A model generated the notes under the pieces. It was not told where the DNA came from. It saw nothing but the letters and a program-made list of their open reading frames with translations, and searched no databases. Both the position numbers and the translations under genes were made by a program. From Candidatus Nitrotoga sp. AM1P (GTDB lineage Bacteria; Pseudomonadota; Gammaproteobacteria; Burkholderiales; Gallionellaceae): 64,000 nt of DNA. Location: NCBI RefSeq assembly GCF_013168275.1, contig NZ_AP019547.1, positions 2,480,001 through 2,544,000 of the forward strand, read 5' to 3'. Position 1 is the first letter of the stretch. Each line of letters begins with the position of its first letter. Below, in pieces: positions 49,312 to 58,522 of the stretch.

Positions 49312-50607
49312 ATGTTTGGCGCAAAAAAGAAATTAGAAAGTCAACTTGCAGACGTGGATGCTAAATATCGGCTCTTAGAAAATGATATAGATGCCATTAA
49401 AAAAAACATGGGTTATATAGAATTTACGCCGACGGGAGAAATTTTAGACGCCAATAATTTGTTTCTTTCAATCACCGGGTATCAACATTCGGAGATCAAA
49501 AGTAAACACCATCGAATTTTTTGTGATCCTTCTTATGTTGGGTCAAAAGAATACGCAGCATTTTGGGAAAATTTGCGCGCCGGTAAGTCACAAAATGGCA
49601 CATTTCAGCGATTTGGTAAAAATAATCAAGGAATTTGGCTGGAGGCGAGTTATTTTCCTGTGAGCATCGGAAATGTGGTGGTGAAAATTATCAAGATTGC
49701 GTCTGATATTACACTAGCAAAAAATACGCTTTTAGATAGAAATGCAATGTTCACCGCGCTCGACAAGTCACTGGCGGTAATTGAATTTGATCCATCGGGA
49801 AATATTTTAACAGCCAACCAAAACTTTTTTAGCACCGTAGGCTATAGACTCCATGACTTAGTCGGTAAGCATCACCGAATATTTTGTTACGACAGCTTTT
49901 ACAAATTGAATCCCCATTTTTGGGCGGGGCTAGCCAGTGGAAATTTTCAATCGGGACAGTTCGAGCGAAAAAACTCTTCGGGTGCCACGGTCTGGCTGGA
50001 AGCTACGTATAACCCCATTTTTGATAACAACGGAAAGGTGTATAAAGTCATTAAGTTTGCCAGTGATATCACTAACCGGATAAACACCACCCGCGCTGCT
50101 GCCGAGGCCGCTGCTTCAACTTCGGAACAGACCAGCCAAATAGCTACAAGCGCAATATTGGTTTTGAATGATGCAGTAATGACTTCCAGCAATATTTCGG
50201 AGCAAGTAAGTCATGCTGTTAACGTTATCGATCAGCTGAATAGCCATGCCAATAGTATTATCAAAATAGTGAGTACGATTCGAGCCATTGCCGATCAAAC
50301 CAATCTGCTTGCGCTGAACGCGGCAATCGAAGCAGCCCGTGCAGGAGAACAGGGTCGTGGATTCGCTGTGGTAGCGGATGAGGTTAGAAAGCTGGCCGCA
50401 AGAACGAATGAAGCTACCGTTGAGATCGGGGGCGTCGTTAACTCTAACTGTGAATTGACGCGCACTATTCGTGAGCAAATGGATCAGGTAAGTCAAATAT
50501 CGTTAAAAGGTCAGCAGAAAATTGCAGAAGTGTCCATCGGAATGCAAGAAATAGAAAAAGGAGTAAGCAATTTTGCTTTAACAGTCAATCAACTGATAAG
50601 TAAGTAA
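49312..50607 (+). CDS. Soluble PAS-PAS methyl-accepting chemotaxis protein (BdlA-like)
   Basis: The 431-aa protein has two PAS domains ([22 protein letters not shown] and [22 protein letters not shown], both with KHHRIFC) and a C-terminal MCP signalling domain with [25 protein letters not shown] and [15 protein letters not shown]. No transmembrane helix is present. This is the layout of BdlA of Pseudomonas, a cytosolic sensor of redox or energy state linked to biofilm dispersal. Similar proteins also act as Aer-like redox sensors. The exact role here is inferred. Confidence 0.85.
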   Translation: MFGAKKKLESQLADVDAKYRLLENDIDAIKKNMGYIEFTPTGEILDANNLFLSITGYQHSEIKSKHHRIFCDPSYVGSKEYAAFWENLRAGKSQNGTFQRFGKNNQGIWLEASYFPVSIGNVVVKIIKIASDITLAKNTLLDRNAMFTALDKSLAVIEFDPSGNILTANQNFFSTVGYRLHDLVGKHHRIFCYDSFYKLNPHFWAGLASGNFQSGQFERKNSSGATVWLEATYNPIFDNNGKVYKVIKFASDITNRINTTRAAAEAAASTSEQTSQIATSAILVLNDAVMTSSNISEQVSHAVNVIDQLNSHANSIIKIVSTIRAIADQTNLLALNAAIEAARAGEQGRGFAVVADEVRKLAARTNEATVEIGGVVNSNCELTRTIREQMDQVSQISLKGQQKIAEVSIGMQEIEKGVSNFALTVNQLISK

Positions 50608-51089
50608 GGGGTACGGTGCGTGCCCCTTTCGGTCTGATAAATGGGACTTTTATGATAAAGCAAGCAATAGTTGCTTGGCAGAATTACTCTTACCATTGTA
50701 AGCATCAAGGCTGGGCTTGAACGCGTTGCAAATATTTGATCAATTTCATGATCTGCCAAGCTTGATGGAAAGGGCGCGAGTAGGGTCGCCCTAGTTGTTA
50801 CGTTGATCATGAATCAATGACGTACGCCACGGATACGCTCTTAAAAATGTATTATTTATTGCGGGAGTAAATCATGTATCTAAATCAGAAAAAGACGCTG
50901 CCTGATCATGTAACCAGTCATTTATCACGCCCGGCGAAGTATTAGAGCGCATGTGGTAAGCTTTCCAGAGATACTGGTTATCATGCTAAATTAGCGTCAT
51001 CCAAGGGTTGTTCAGAAGGTGCGGGACTCAATAAAACGGAAGTAAGGTTTCTTCAAGATATGATTGCGTGAAATACATAGGGAGGTTGT
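50608..51089. other. Intergenic region with a truncated copy of a downstream gene start
   Basis: Near 50860-50900 the sequence TTATTGCGGGAGTAAATCAT is nearly identical to the region before the small gene at 53559, and continues into a similar start (ATG..ATCTAAATCAG). The frame is soon interrupted, so this is a broken duplicate of that gene's 5' end. No other gene is visible. Confidence 0.6.
50873..50946 (+). pseudogene. Broken duplicate of the 5' end of the gene at 53559
   Basis: ATG TATCTAAATCAG here against ATG TTATCTAAATCAG at 53559 differ by one T, which shifts the frame and ends the copy after 23 codons. The preceding GCGGGAGTAAATC matches GCGGGAGTTAATC. The two copies flank the zinc-finger and thioredoxin-reductase-like pair. 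Confidence 0.55.
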
Positions 51090-51407
51090 ATGGCTTGTAC
51101 GCATTTCGATAGCATTCGCGAAGTCACACCCTCTGCGGAGGGCTGCGAGGATTGCCTGAAGACCGGTGACTCATGGGTGCACCTTCGCCTATGCCGCCAG
51201 TGTGGCCACGTCGGCTGCTGTGATAGTTCGATAAACAAACATGCGACCAAGCATTATCATGCGACCGGCCATCCGATTATGGAATCCTACGACCCTCCGG
51301 ACCCGTGGGGCTGGTGCTACATCGATCAGGAGATGCTCGATTTCAGCGGAAACCAGACCGCACACCTCCACCCTTCATCGATTTCTTTCAAGGATCGCAA
51401 GCGGTGA
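51090..51407 (+). CDS. UBP-type zinc-finger protein
   Basis: The 105-aa protein has the UBP zinc finger ligands: CTHFDSIREV, CEDCLKTGDSWVHLRLCRQCGHVGCCDSS and HATKHYHATGHPI. It is the bacterial form found next to thioredoxin-reductase-like genes. The stop overlaps the GTG start of the next gene (GTGA), so the two are coupled. Confidence 0.85.
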   Translation: MACTHFDSIREVTPSAEGCEDCLKTGDSWVHLRLCRQCGHVGCCDSSINKHATKHYHATGHPIMESYDPPDPWGWCYIDQEMLDFSGNQTAHLHPSSISFKDRKR

Positions 51408-53221
51408 TAAACGAAGTCACTGACGGTTTGCTCTCATCAGCGTCTGATCAAGTGGACGATGCCTCAGTCAATGCGGCAGATGCGCCCTTGCCTTCAAGCT
51501 TGGCATCGCGTCGTGAGCAGATGTTTCCCAAGCTTACCCCCGCAGAAATTAATCGGTTACGGCGTTTTGGCACGGTGCGCACTTGGCAGCCCGACGAAAT
51601 ATTGTTTGATCCCAGCATGCGCGGAGCGGGCATGTTCGTTTTGCTGAGTGGGCGCATCTTGACGACGCGCAAAAATGGCTTGGGCATCGAGATTCCCATC
51701 GTTGAAAGCGGGCCGGGTAACTTTGCGGGAGAAGTCGGCCAGCTTTCGGGTCGCCCCCCGCTTGCTTCTGGACGTGCGCTTGAGGTAGTCGAAGCCCTGA
51801 TGATAGATCCGCCTTCCTTGCGCGCAGTGGTCGTGGCTGAGGCCGAGCTTGGGGAACGTATTATGAGAACCCTGATCCTGCGGCGTATGGGCTTGATCGA
51901 AACCGGCGGGGGCGGCCCGTTACTGATAGGTGCCTCCGGCAGCGCAGGTATGGTGCGGCTGCAGGGATTCCTTTCAAGGAACGGTCATCCTCATCTTGTA
52001 TTGGATCCGGCACTGGATAGCGTCGCCGAAGATGTGGTGAAGCTCCATCAACCACGCCCAGATGAATTGCCGCTGGTTGTGTGTTCCGATGGAACGGTTC
52101 TTAAGTGTCCCACCGAAAGGGAGCTTGCGCGTTGCCTCGGCTTGTATATCGATCTGAGCCTTGACCATGTCTACGACGTTGCGATTGTTGGCGCCGGCCC
52201 CGCTGGTCTTGCCTGCGCGGTCTATGCCGCATCTGAAGGGCTTTCCGTGCTTGTACTGGACACTTATGCGTTCGGCGGTCAAGCAGGTGCGAGCGCGAGA
52301 ATCGAAAATTACCTCGGTTTCCCGACCGGGATTTCCGGTCAGGCGCTGGCCGGACGCGCTTATGTTCAGGCGCTGAAATTCGGTGCTGAAATGGTGGTGC
52401 CTGTTGAAGTTACGTCGCTTGATTGCACACGCTGTCCTCGTGCGCTCCAACTCGATTGTGGCGGACAGGTTTTGGCAAAAACCGTGGTTATCGCGACAGG
52501 CGCAAAATATCGGCGTCCTGGCATACCCGAACTCGAGAAATACGAAGGTCGCGGCGTTTATTACTGGGCTTCGCCGATTGAGGCCGCGCTATGCGGACAG
52601 GAGGAAGTCGTGCTCGTGGGTGGCGGCAATGCGGCCGGGCAAGCAATCGTATTCCTGGCTAGCAACGCGGCGCACGTCCATCATTTGATTCGCGGCTCTG
52701 ACCTTGCAAAAAGCATGTCGAAATATCTCATCGACCGTATCGGAATGCTGGCGAACGTTACGCTGTACACAGAATCAGAGATTGTGGCAATCGAGGGTTC
52801 CGGTGAAGGCGTGAGCGGCGTGCAGTGGCTCAATCGCAAAGACGGCAGCAAACAGACTAAATCCATTCGGCGCATTTTTCTGTTCGTGGGTGCCGATCCG
52901 AACACCGACTGGCTCGAGAATTGCGGCGTGAACGTCGATGATAAGGGATTCGTCTGTACCGGGATCGATCTGCTGCCGGTCGATGACGCGCGCTCGACGC
53001 ACCTGAAAAACGATCATCATCATCATCCCCTGTCGCTCGAAACGTCGGTACCGGGAGTATTCGCAATCGGCGATGCGCGTGCCAGCTCAACCAAACGTGT
53101 CGCTGCTGCTGTGGGTGAAGGCGCCGCAGTGGTCGCCCAAGTGCATGCCTGGCTTGCATCGCATGAAACTGTTTCGGCGCAAGCCACCGAACATGACAAT
53201 CCCTTGGGGCGTGTTAGATGA
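51404..53221 (+). CDS. Cyclic-nucleotide-binding domain fused to thioredoxin-reductase-like FAD oxidoreductase
   Basis: The 605-aa protein has an N-terminal cNMP-binding domain (FGTVRTWQPDEILFDP, FAGEVGQLSGRPPL), a linking Rossmann-like region and a C-terminal class II oxidoreductase: VAIVGAGPAGLACAVYAAS, YAFGGQAGASARIENYLGFP, VVLVGGGNAAGQAIVF and GVFAIGDARASSTKR. The CxxC of thioredoxin reductase (CATC) is missing; YWASPIEAALC stands in its place. Thus it may transfer electrons to another partner. GTG at 51404 overlaps the zinc-finger gene's stop. Confidence 0.85.
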   Translation: MINEVTDGLLSSASDQVDDASVNAADAPLPSSLASRREQMFPKLTPAEINRLRRFGTVRTWQPDEILFDPSMRGAGMFVLLSGRILTTRKNGLGIEIPIVESGPGNFAGEVGQLSGRPPLASGRALEVVEALMIDPPSLRAVVVAEAELGERIMRTLILRRMGLIETGGGGPLLIGASGSAGMVRLQGFLSRNGHPHLVLDPALDSVAEDVVKLHQPRPDELPLVVCSDGTVLKCPTERELARCLGLYIDLSLDHVYDVAIVGAGPAGLACAVYAASEGLSVLVLDTYAFGGQAGASARIENYLGFPTGISGQALAGRAYVQALKFGAEMVVPVEVTSLDCTRCPRALQLDCGGQVLAKTVVIATGAKYRRPGIPELEKYEGRGVYYWASPIEAALCGQEEVVLVGGGNAAGQAIVFLASNAAHVHHLIRGSDLAKSMSKYLIDRIGMLANVTLYTESEIVAIEGSGEGVSGVQWLNRKDGSKQTKSIRRIFLFVGADPNTDWLENCGVNVDDKGFVCTGIDLLPVDDARSTHLKNDHHHHPLSLETSVPGVFAIGDARASSTKRVAAAVGEGAAVVAQVHAWLASHETVSAQATEHDNPLGRVR

Positions 53222-53558
53222 TGAGTCGTATGCCGCTCGTCTTCATTCTGGCCTTTCTATGCGCCGTCCGCACTTTCAGATAACGGCGCCTGATTATCCC
53301 AATACTCGCTTTATTCTCCCCTCCAAAAAAATAAGGATTTTGCTTATTCTCTTTTATTGCTGACGCTTTATCATGTTCTCAGCGGTGCCACTGACAATAA
53401 TTTTGCCGCTGGATGGGCAACCAGTGGTAATTTCGCGTACTGCTTATCGGTACTCTCAGGCTAGACGTTGTTAAACCGCTGTTGCAAATAGGTTGCGGCG
53501 ACAGGGCGACAGATAGGCTTTTAAAAGCAACCTTCATCATTCATTGCGGGAGTTAATC
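53222..53558. other. Intergenic region
   Basis: No gene. Its last 60 bases resemble the region at 50.85-50.90 kb, including a purine-rich ribosome-binding site (GCGGGAG) ahead of the ATG at 53559. Confidence 0.4.
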
Positions 53559-53786
53559 ATGTTATCTAAATCAGCAAGAGATTTCATTCTTCACATTACC
53601 AACTATTTTCATGGTCACTGGGAAGATCCTGAATGGGGAAGAAGGCCTGTTAATCAAATATTAGTTAGCTTGGCTATTCGTGAATTAGCCAATGGGATTC
53701 AGGATGCAGAAACTCGTGAACAGATCCATACCATCACTGACAAGGTCGTTTCGATCAATGCTCAACGTGTAGTAAAAGAAAAATAA
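53559..53786 (+). CDS. Small conserved-looking hypothetical protein
   Basis: The 75-aa protein begins MLSKSARDFILHITNYFHGHWEDPEWG and ends with a lysine-rich tail. GCGGGAGTTAATC upstream is a good start signal, and a broken copy of its 5' end lies at 50.87 kb, which supports translation. No family is assigned. It lacks membrane segments and cysteines. Confidence 0.6.
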   Translation: MLSKSARDFILHITNYFHGHWEDPEWGRRPVNQILVSLAIRELANGIQDAETREQIHTITDKVVSINAQRVVKEK

Positions 53787-53964
53787 ATAAAAAATAATTG
53801 ACGATCAATCTCGTGAAACTTAACTGATCTACAGAGATGCTGGCAATTCAGGTTAATTGCCAGGAAACCGTTCAAGGGTCTTTTCACGGGATTTCGTACT
53901 CAGTTTCATTATTTTAATTCTAGTTACTCAGTCGATATCTGAAAATATTTATTCTGGAGGCAAC

Positions 53965-55002
53965 ATGCCACTCAAGACTTACGGCGTTTTGAAAGGTAGG
54001 GCCATTGCCCGTCGTTTGGGTTCAGGCTCTTCACCGCACTACCAAGTCCACATTGTGGATGAGATGGGTACTAATTACCGTATTGCAATCAATGTGAAGT
54101 CGCAATTAGCACCTTCAGAACTGATGTTCTATGTAAAGCCGTATTTCGTGCATCCGCTCACATCCGTTGTCGCCGGCTTGCCAAGCGGCTTCAGCCCACT
54201 TGCGCCAAATTCTGCCTCGGGCGCGCTTGACCTGATTCGCGGCAATCTGATGCAGCCGGGAATGATGACGCCGCTTCCTGTTTCTCTGCCCGGCCCTGAT
54301 AACGATTTGAACGAGAAGCTTGATCAGATTGTGCAGCGTGCTATGGCTGATGAGGAGGCGCTGGTTTATGCTTTCGGCGAGCGCTGGGGGCCGGAAAATA
54401 ACAAGGCAGATAAGTACTTCGGCTTCGTGCCCGGTAATGGCATTCATGACATTCACATGAACCAGGGTAATGTGGGCAGCTTCGTACAGGACGACGGTGT
54501 GTGGCAGGATGGCGGCCTGTTGTTTCAATTTCCCAATCAACAACAGTGGACGGCTGTCTTTCTGAAGTTCCAGTCGCAAAGCTGGCACACCAGCGATGTC
54601 ACCGGACACACATTAAGTGGTACGGACGATGGTGAACCAGTCAATCCCGATCCTATTGTGCCGCAACCGACAGATACAGCACCCGATGGATTGGTCCGCA
54701 TTGTCGCGGCGATGGTTAATTCGAAGGCTTCACCAGAAATGGAGTGGATTTACATACTGAATGCAAGTGATCGTGCTGTCCCTCTGGCTGGCTGGCATAT
54801 GGCTGATAAGCAGAAAGCGAAAATGCCCTTGAGCGGCGCTCTTGACGCTGGCGCCATGTTGCGCGTTGATGTGCGCTCACCCATGGTCTTGTCTAATAAG
54901 GGGGGCATCATCACCCTGTTGAATCAGAACGGTTTGAAGGTGCATGGCGTTTCCTACACCAAGGAGCAAGCCAATCAACCCGGTTGGACAATTGTCTTTT
55001 AG
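53965..55002 (+). CDS. DUF2278 protein with C-terminal lamin-tail-like domain
   Basis: The 345-aa protein starts MPLKTYGVLKGRAIARRLG, with HYQVHIVDEMGTNYRIAINVKS, YAFGERWGPE and GNGIHDIHMNQGN, the signatures of DUF2278 (YukJ-like). From about residue 240, GLVRIVAAMVNSK and MEWIYILNASDRAVPLAGW resemble a lamin-tail (LTD) fold. TGGAGGCAAC precedes the ATG at 53965, so a longer frame from 53857 is rejected. The next gene starts 9 bases on, pointing to an operon. Confidence 0.8.
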   Translation: MPLKTYGVLKGRAIARRLGSGSSPHYQVHIVDEMGTNYRIAINVKSQLAPSELMFYVKPYFVHPLTSVVAGLPSGFSPLAPNSASGALDLIRGNLMQPGMMTPLPVSLPGPDNDLNEKLDQIVQRAMADEEALVYAFGERWGPENNKADKYFGFVPGNGIHDIHMNQGNVGSFVQDDGVWQDGGLLFQFPNQQQWTAVFLKFQSQSWHTSDVTGHTLSGTDDGEPVNPDPIVPQPTDTAPDGLVRIVAAMVNSKASPEMEWIYILNASDRAVPLAGWHMADKQKAKMPLSGALDAGAMLRVDVRSPMVLSNKGGIITLLNQNGLKVHGVSYTKEQANQPGWTIVF

Positions 55003-55011
55003 GAGTGTGTC

Positions 55012-56652
55012 ATGCGCATTACCAAGAAACTTGGCAAATTGACGGTGCAGGCAGTTGCGGGTACGCATGTGGTGCTGCTTGGTTGGAGCATGACGAAAGC
55101 CGATTCGCGCCGCGTGCTGGGATTTGCCGTTCATCGCACGGATCATACCGAGGACGAGGCCTATTGGCTGGAGGGCATAAAGGTATTCGCCGAAACCGAC
55201 CCAGGTACGGACAAGGCCTCGTTGCGTTGCCATCCGGTGCAGGGTTTCACGTGGTCCGATTTCACGGCCAAGCCGGGCTACGATTATACCTATCGTGTAG
55301 TGGCACTGAAGGGTTCGCCCAGGAGCTTGATTGAAGATGATGAGATCGAGGTGCGTGTGCAAACCGAAAAGGAAGACAACGGTCTGCACGAAGTGTGGTT
55401 CAATCGCGGCGCCGCTGCCAGCCAGGAGTACGCACGCCGCTTCAAAAACAAGAGTCCCGAAATAGTGGGTAAACCCGCCTTTGATTGGCTTTCGCGCGGT
55501 TTAATGGAAGCGCTACTCGAGTTTTTGTTGCGTGCGAAGAACAGTCAATGGACGTTGCGGGTGGCCGCTTACCAATTCACCAACGAAACTGTTTTAAAGG
55601 CGTTGAAATCGGCCAAGGATCGCGGCGTTGACGTGAGCATCTTATACGACGGCCGTGACGAAAAAGTATCCGCACTTAATAAGGCAGCGGTGCTCAATGC
55701 GGGTATCGACAGTCTATGCAGGCAGCGTACCGCAAATCCAAGCGCCATCGCACATAATAAATTTATCGTATTGTTAAAGGATAATCAGCCGCAGGCGGTT
55801 TGGACGGGCTCGACGAATATCACGGATGGCGGCATCTTCGGACATTCGAATGTCGGACACGTGGTGAACGATATGAGCATTGCAAGTAGCTATCATGATT
55901 ACTGGAATTTACTTACAGCTGATCCTAAATTTCCCTTGTTGCGCCCCGGTGTGGAAACGTTAACGCCGACGCCTGTCCTTGGCAGCTCGCCCAGGCAAGC
56001 AACCAGCGTGCTCTTTAGTCCCCGCTCTGGTGTGAAACTGCTCTCATGGTATGCCGAACAGGCCGCCGCTGCGCAATCGATGCTTTGCATGGCTTTTGCT
56101 TTTGGTATCAACAAAGCCTTTGTCCCCGTATTTGATAAGCCCTTTGGTGGGTTGCGTTATGCCTTGCTTGATAATGATGGCAATCGGCCCGAACCAGAAG
56201 CGGAAGTATTACGGCTGCGGAAATTGCCCTTTAATCGTTTTGCGATCGGCAGCCTGATTCGCGTAAATAGTTTTGATAAGTGGCTGAAGGAGAGGTTGAG
56301 TGGCTTGAATTCGCATGTGCCGTATATTCATACGAAATTCATGTTGATCGATCCGTTGGGATCGAATCCAATTGTAATCTCAGGATCGGCAAATTTCTCG
56401 GATGCCTCGACCAATGCCAACGACGAGAACATGCTGGTGATTCAAGGCAACACGACTGTGGCAGACATCTATCTGACGGAGTTCTTCCGTCTCTGGAATC
56501 ACTATGCATTTCGCGAATGGTTGGCAAAAAATCAGGGCAATCCCAACGTGACACCGCAATTTTTGAAGGTGGACGATACTTGGCGGAATATTTATTTCGG
56601 TAACACTGAACAATCACGACAAAGAGTGTTGTTTTCCGGGGCAACCAGCTAG
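55012..56652 (+). CDS. Phospholipase D-like domain protein
   Basis: The 546-aa protein has an N-terminal fibronectin-like region and two PLD/HKD half-sites: AHNKFIVLLKDNQPQAVWTGS (about 245-265, HxKx4...GS) and YIHTKFMLIDPLGSNPIVISGS (about 438-459). This is a complete two-site PLD-superfamily catalytic pair acting on phosphodiesters (lipids or nucleic acid). No signal peptide is seen. It is coupled to the DUF2278 gene and convergent with the peptide cluster. Confidence 0.85.
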   Translation: MRITKKLGKLTVQAVAGTHVVLLGWSMTKADSRRVLGFAVHRTDHTEDEAYWLEGIKVFAETDPGTDKASLRCHPVQGFTWSDFTAKPGYDYTYRVVALKGSPRSLIEDDEIEVRVQTEKEDNGLHEVWFNRGAAASQEYARRFKNKSPEIVGKPAFDWLSRGLMEALLEFLLRAKNSQWTLRVAAYQFTNETVLKALKSAKDRGVDVSILYDGRDEKVSALNKAAVLNAGIDSLCRQRTANPSAIAHNKFIVLLKDNQPQAVWTGSTNITDGGIFGHSNVGHVVNDMSIASSYHDYWNLLTADPKFPLLRPGVETLTPTPVLGSSPRQATSVLFSPRSGVKLLSWYAEQAAAAQSMLCMAFAFGINKAFVPVFDKPFGGLRYALLDNDGNRPEPEAEVLRLRKLPFNRFAIGSLIRVNSFDKWLKERLSGLNSHVPYIHTKFMLIDPLGSNPIVISGSANFSDASTNANDENMLVIQGNTTVADIYLTEFFRLWNHYAFREWLAKNQGNPNVTPQFLKVDDTWRNIYFGNTEQSRQRVLFSGATS

Positions 56653-56975
56653 TGCATGGTCGCGAAACTTCTGGATTCAATTCTGCAAAACGTTAACTCG
56701 CAAGGGGAGTTGCGAGGGGGCTGGACGGAATCTTTCTACGCGACGATGACTGCAACGAATGACTGATTTGGTAATGTCTGTTCTCGATTTAACTGCGCGG
56801 TTCACATATTTTTGCCGGACAGCCCCAACCACCACGTGCCGTTGCAATGACGGCAATGGGCAGGAAGCACATATTAGGACAGTGTTTCACACGCAACTGG
56901 ATCATAAAAAAATAGATAACATCCGAGCGCTGAATGACCATATGCCCAGATTGTCCACCCTACCGGTCTATTACA
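56653..56975. other. Intergenic region between PLD gene and peptide cluster
   Basis: No gene with support. It lies between convergent transcripts. Short frames have no start signals. Confidence 0.35.
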
Positions 56976-57221
56976 TCAGATAGGAAAGGTCTCGCACGAT
57001 CCACCCGCAATACAACAGCTAGCAATACCGAAACCCCAGCAGCAGCAAGTCCTGCCTTTCATGCTGTTGAAACAATCACATCCGATGGGTCTCAGGGCGG
57101 GATGTATCATTCCTATTTCACCTTGCTTGAGGCCAGCCAACATAGCATCTGCTTGGTAGTGTGTACTATTCCCATAAAACGAAGCTTCCGCTGAAAAACC
57201 CGGCATTCTCGTCATGTTCAT
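56976..57221 (-). CDS. Precursor-like peptide 1 (MPGFTAEASxY leader, 8 Cys)
   Basis: The 81-aa peptide starts MNMTRMPGFSAEASFY, the shared leader of this cluster, and continues to YQADAMLAG. The C-terminal part is unique: GCDCFNSMKGRTCCCWGFG, SCCIAGGSC; eight cysteines in total. AGAGGAGACCAAG precedes the ATG. It is the most distal precursor from the protease gene and the most diverged leader (Ser for Thr, Phe for Ile). Confidence 0.75.
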   Translation of the reverse strand: MNMTRMPGFSAEASFYGNSTHYQADAMLAGLKQGEIGMIHPALRPIGCDCFNSMKGRTCCCWGFGIASCCIAGGSCETFPI

Positions 57222-57580
57222 CTTGGTCTCCTCTCTTCAATTTGGTTGGTTAGGGTTGAGTTAGCAACTTTATAACATTCATGTGTACTATAGCCTAGGC
57301 GGGCAACGCTTTTTGTTCACCGCTTTCGGGCATTCGCAGTTATTCCGCATCATAGGTAGTGACACCCATTCAGGTGGGCACGAAAATTATGTGCCCACCT
57401 TAACTAACTCAACTCCGCCCTGCTATTGCCGGCCGCACACTTGCCATGAGAACCACGTCAATCGCAAGATGCGACGCGTTTTGTACTTAAGCGCTTCCTG
57501 TGCTCGTTCTGTTATAGCAAAATCCATTTGCCAAAAAAACTGGGTGACCGCGGCGCCACAAAACACCGTCCGGATCGGAG
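57222..57580. other. Spacer between precursor-like genes 1 and 2 with a hairpin
   Basis: No gene is supported. A 60-codon frame at 57423-57605 overlaps gene 2's 3' end in another frame without a start signal. The stretch contains a perfect hairpin at 57372-57400. Confidence 0.4.
57372..57400 (-). terminator. Perfect hairpin downstream of precursor 2
   Basis: AGGTGGGCAC and GTGCCCACCT are perfect 10-base arms around a 9-base AT-rich loop. It lies between precursor genes 2 and 1 and may be a terminator or a processing site; a clear U-tract is missing. Confidence 0.5.
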
Positions 57581-57892
57581 TCAGCCTCCACAGCTTTGTT
57601 CCCACTCCCTAAAGACTTCAGGTTCGCAACTTACGTGACCCTCACCTGGCGGAATACCTAGCTCTGAACTCCCCGGTCCTCCCTCTACGACCGTACATTC
57701 ATATCCCCACAAGAAACATTCGCGTGTCCCGTTCACACAAGGTCCACACTGGCGTCGCACGTGACTACGAAACTGAGGTTGGACAACTGCGCCACCGTCT
57801 GCAGAGTTACCAAAAAAGCCACTCAAGTAAGTCGCAGTCGGTTGGTAGATACTTACCTCTGCAGTGAATCCAGGCATATTCATAATGTTCAT
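57581..57892 (-). CDS. Precursor-like peptide 2 (MPGFTAEVSIY leader, 6 Cys)
   Basis: The 103-aa peptide begins MNIMNMPGFTAEVSIYQ. After about residue 25 it diverges: QCGPCVNGTRECFLWGYEC and a Gly/Pro-rich stretch GGPGSSELGIPPGEG, then SC twice near the end. Six cysteines. AAAAGGAGATAC precedes the ATG. Directly upstream is one of the ~100-base repeats. Confidence 0.75.
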   Translation of the reverse strand: MNIMNMPGFTAEVSIYQPTATYLSGFFGNSADGGAVVQPQFRSHVRRQCGPCVNGTRECFLWGYECTVVEGGPGSSELGIPPGEGHVSCEPEVFREWEQSCGG

Positions 57893-57899
57893 TTTGTAT

Positions 57900-57998
57900 C
57901 TCCTTTTGGTTGGTTAGATTCAATGGTCATAGCACGTAGTTGAAATGTCCTCAGGAATCCAAACAATACTGTGATATTCAAGTATTGGGGTTTGTGGC
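57900..57998. repeat. Repeat unit 1 upstream of precursor 2
   Basis: The segment containing TAGTTGAAATGTCCTCAGGA and ATCCAAACAATACTGTGATA recurs at 58383-58490 and 59268-59370. On the minus strand it reads ...YHSIVWIPEDISTTCYDH then stop, so it resembles the end of a coding region. It may also carry the local promoter. Confidence 0.6.
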
Positions 57999-58020
57999 CT
58001 CTGGTCAGATCGCTGGGCAA

Positions 58021-58374
58021 TTAGACTAGAGAAAAAAAGCCGTTCTGGAAATTACCAACAGTGTCTATTCTAGATTTTACGGCCCTGTCATAGCATTTGT
58101 TGGGGTAATCACAATCTATGCAAACTGGAAAGTTGTTTGGCGAAGGAGCGGTGCAACAGCGCCCCATTGAGTCGTAAGTACCACTGATCACAGTGCCGGA
58201 GATCCGTCCGTAGCATTTGCCACCGGGTGTGTTTTCACTATTCGGCTTCTGCATGTACACTTGGTTGTCATTTTTTCCACTGCCGAAACTTCGAGCTACT
58301 TCAGACTGGAAATGACTAACAGTGATGTAAATTGAATTCTCTGCCGTAAATCCAGGCATATTCATAATGCTCAT
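58021..58374 (-). CDS. Precursor-like peptide 3 (MNMPGFTAENSIY leader, 6 Cys)
   Basis: The 117-aa peptide starts MSIMNMPGFTAENSIY. The tail is hydrophilic: KPNSENTPGGKCYGRISG, GRCCTAPSPNN and VCIDCDYPNKCYD; six cysteines. The ATG at 58374 has AAAGGAGATG upstream; a GTG two codons earlier is less likely. Repeat unit 2 lies directly upstream. Confidence 0.75.
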   Translation of the reverse strand: MSIMNMPGFTAENSIYITVSHFQSEVARSFGSGKNDNQVYMQKPNSENTPGGKCYGRISGTVISGTYDSMGRCCTAPSPNNFPVCIDCDYPNKCYDRAVKSRIDTVGNFQNGFFSLV

Positions 58375-58382
58375 TTTCACAT

Positions 58383-58490
58383 CTCCTTTCGGTTAGTTTG
58401 GTTCAACGGCCACAGCCAATAGTTGGGATGTCCTCAGAAATCTAAACAATACGGTGGTATCAAGTGATGGGGTTCGTTGTCTCACTCTAA
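58383..58490. repeat. Repeat unit 2 upstream of precursor 3
   Basis: Contains AGTTGGGATGTCCTCAGAAA and ACAATACGGTGGTATCAAGT, matching units at 57.9 and 59.3 kb with scattered substitutions. On the minus strand the frame equivalent to the other units holds a stop, so it is decayed. Confidence 0.6.
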
Positions 58491-58522
58491 CCTATGGCGC
58501 TGTGGCCACCCTACTTATTGCC

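Noticed and set aside
57423..57605. 60-codon frame overlapping precursor 2
   Set aside because: It lacks the shared leader and a ribosome-binding site, and lies largely in the 3' region of precursor 2 in another frame.
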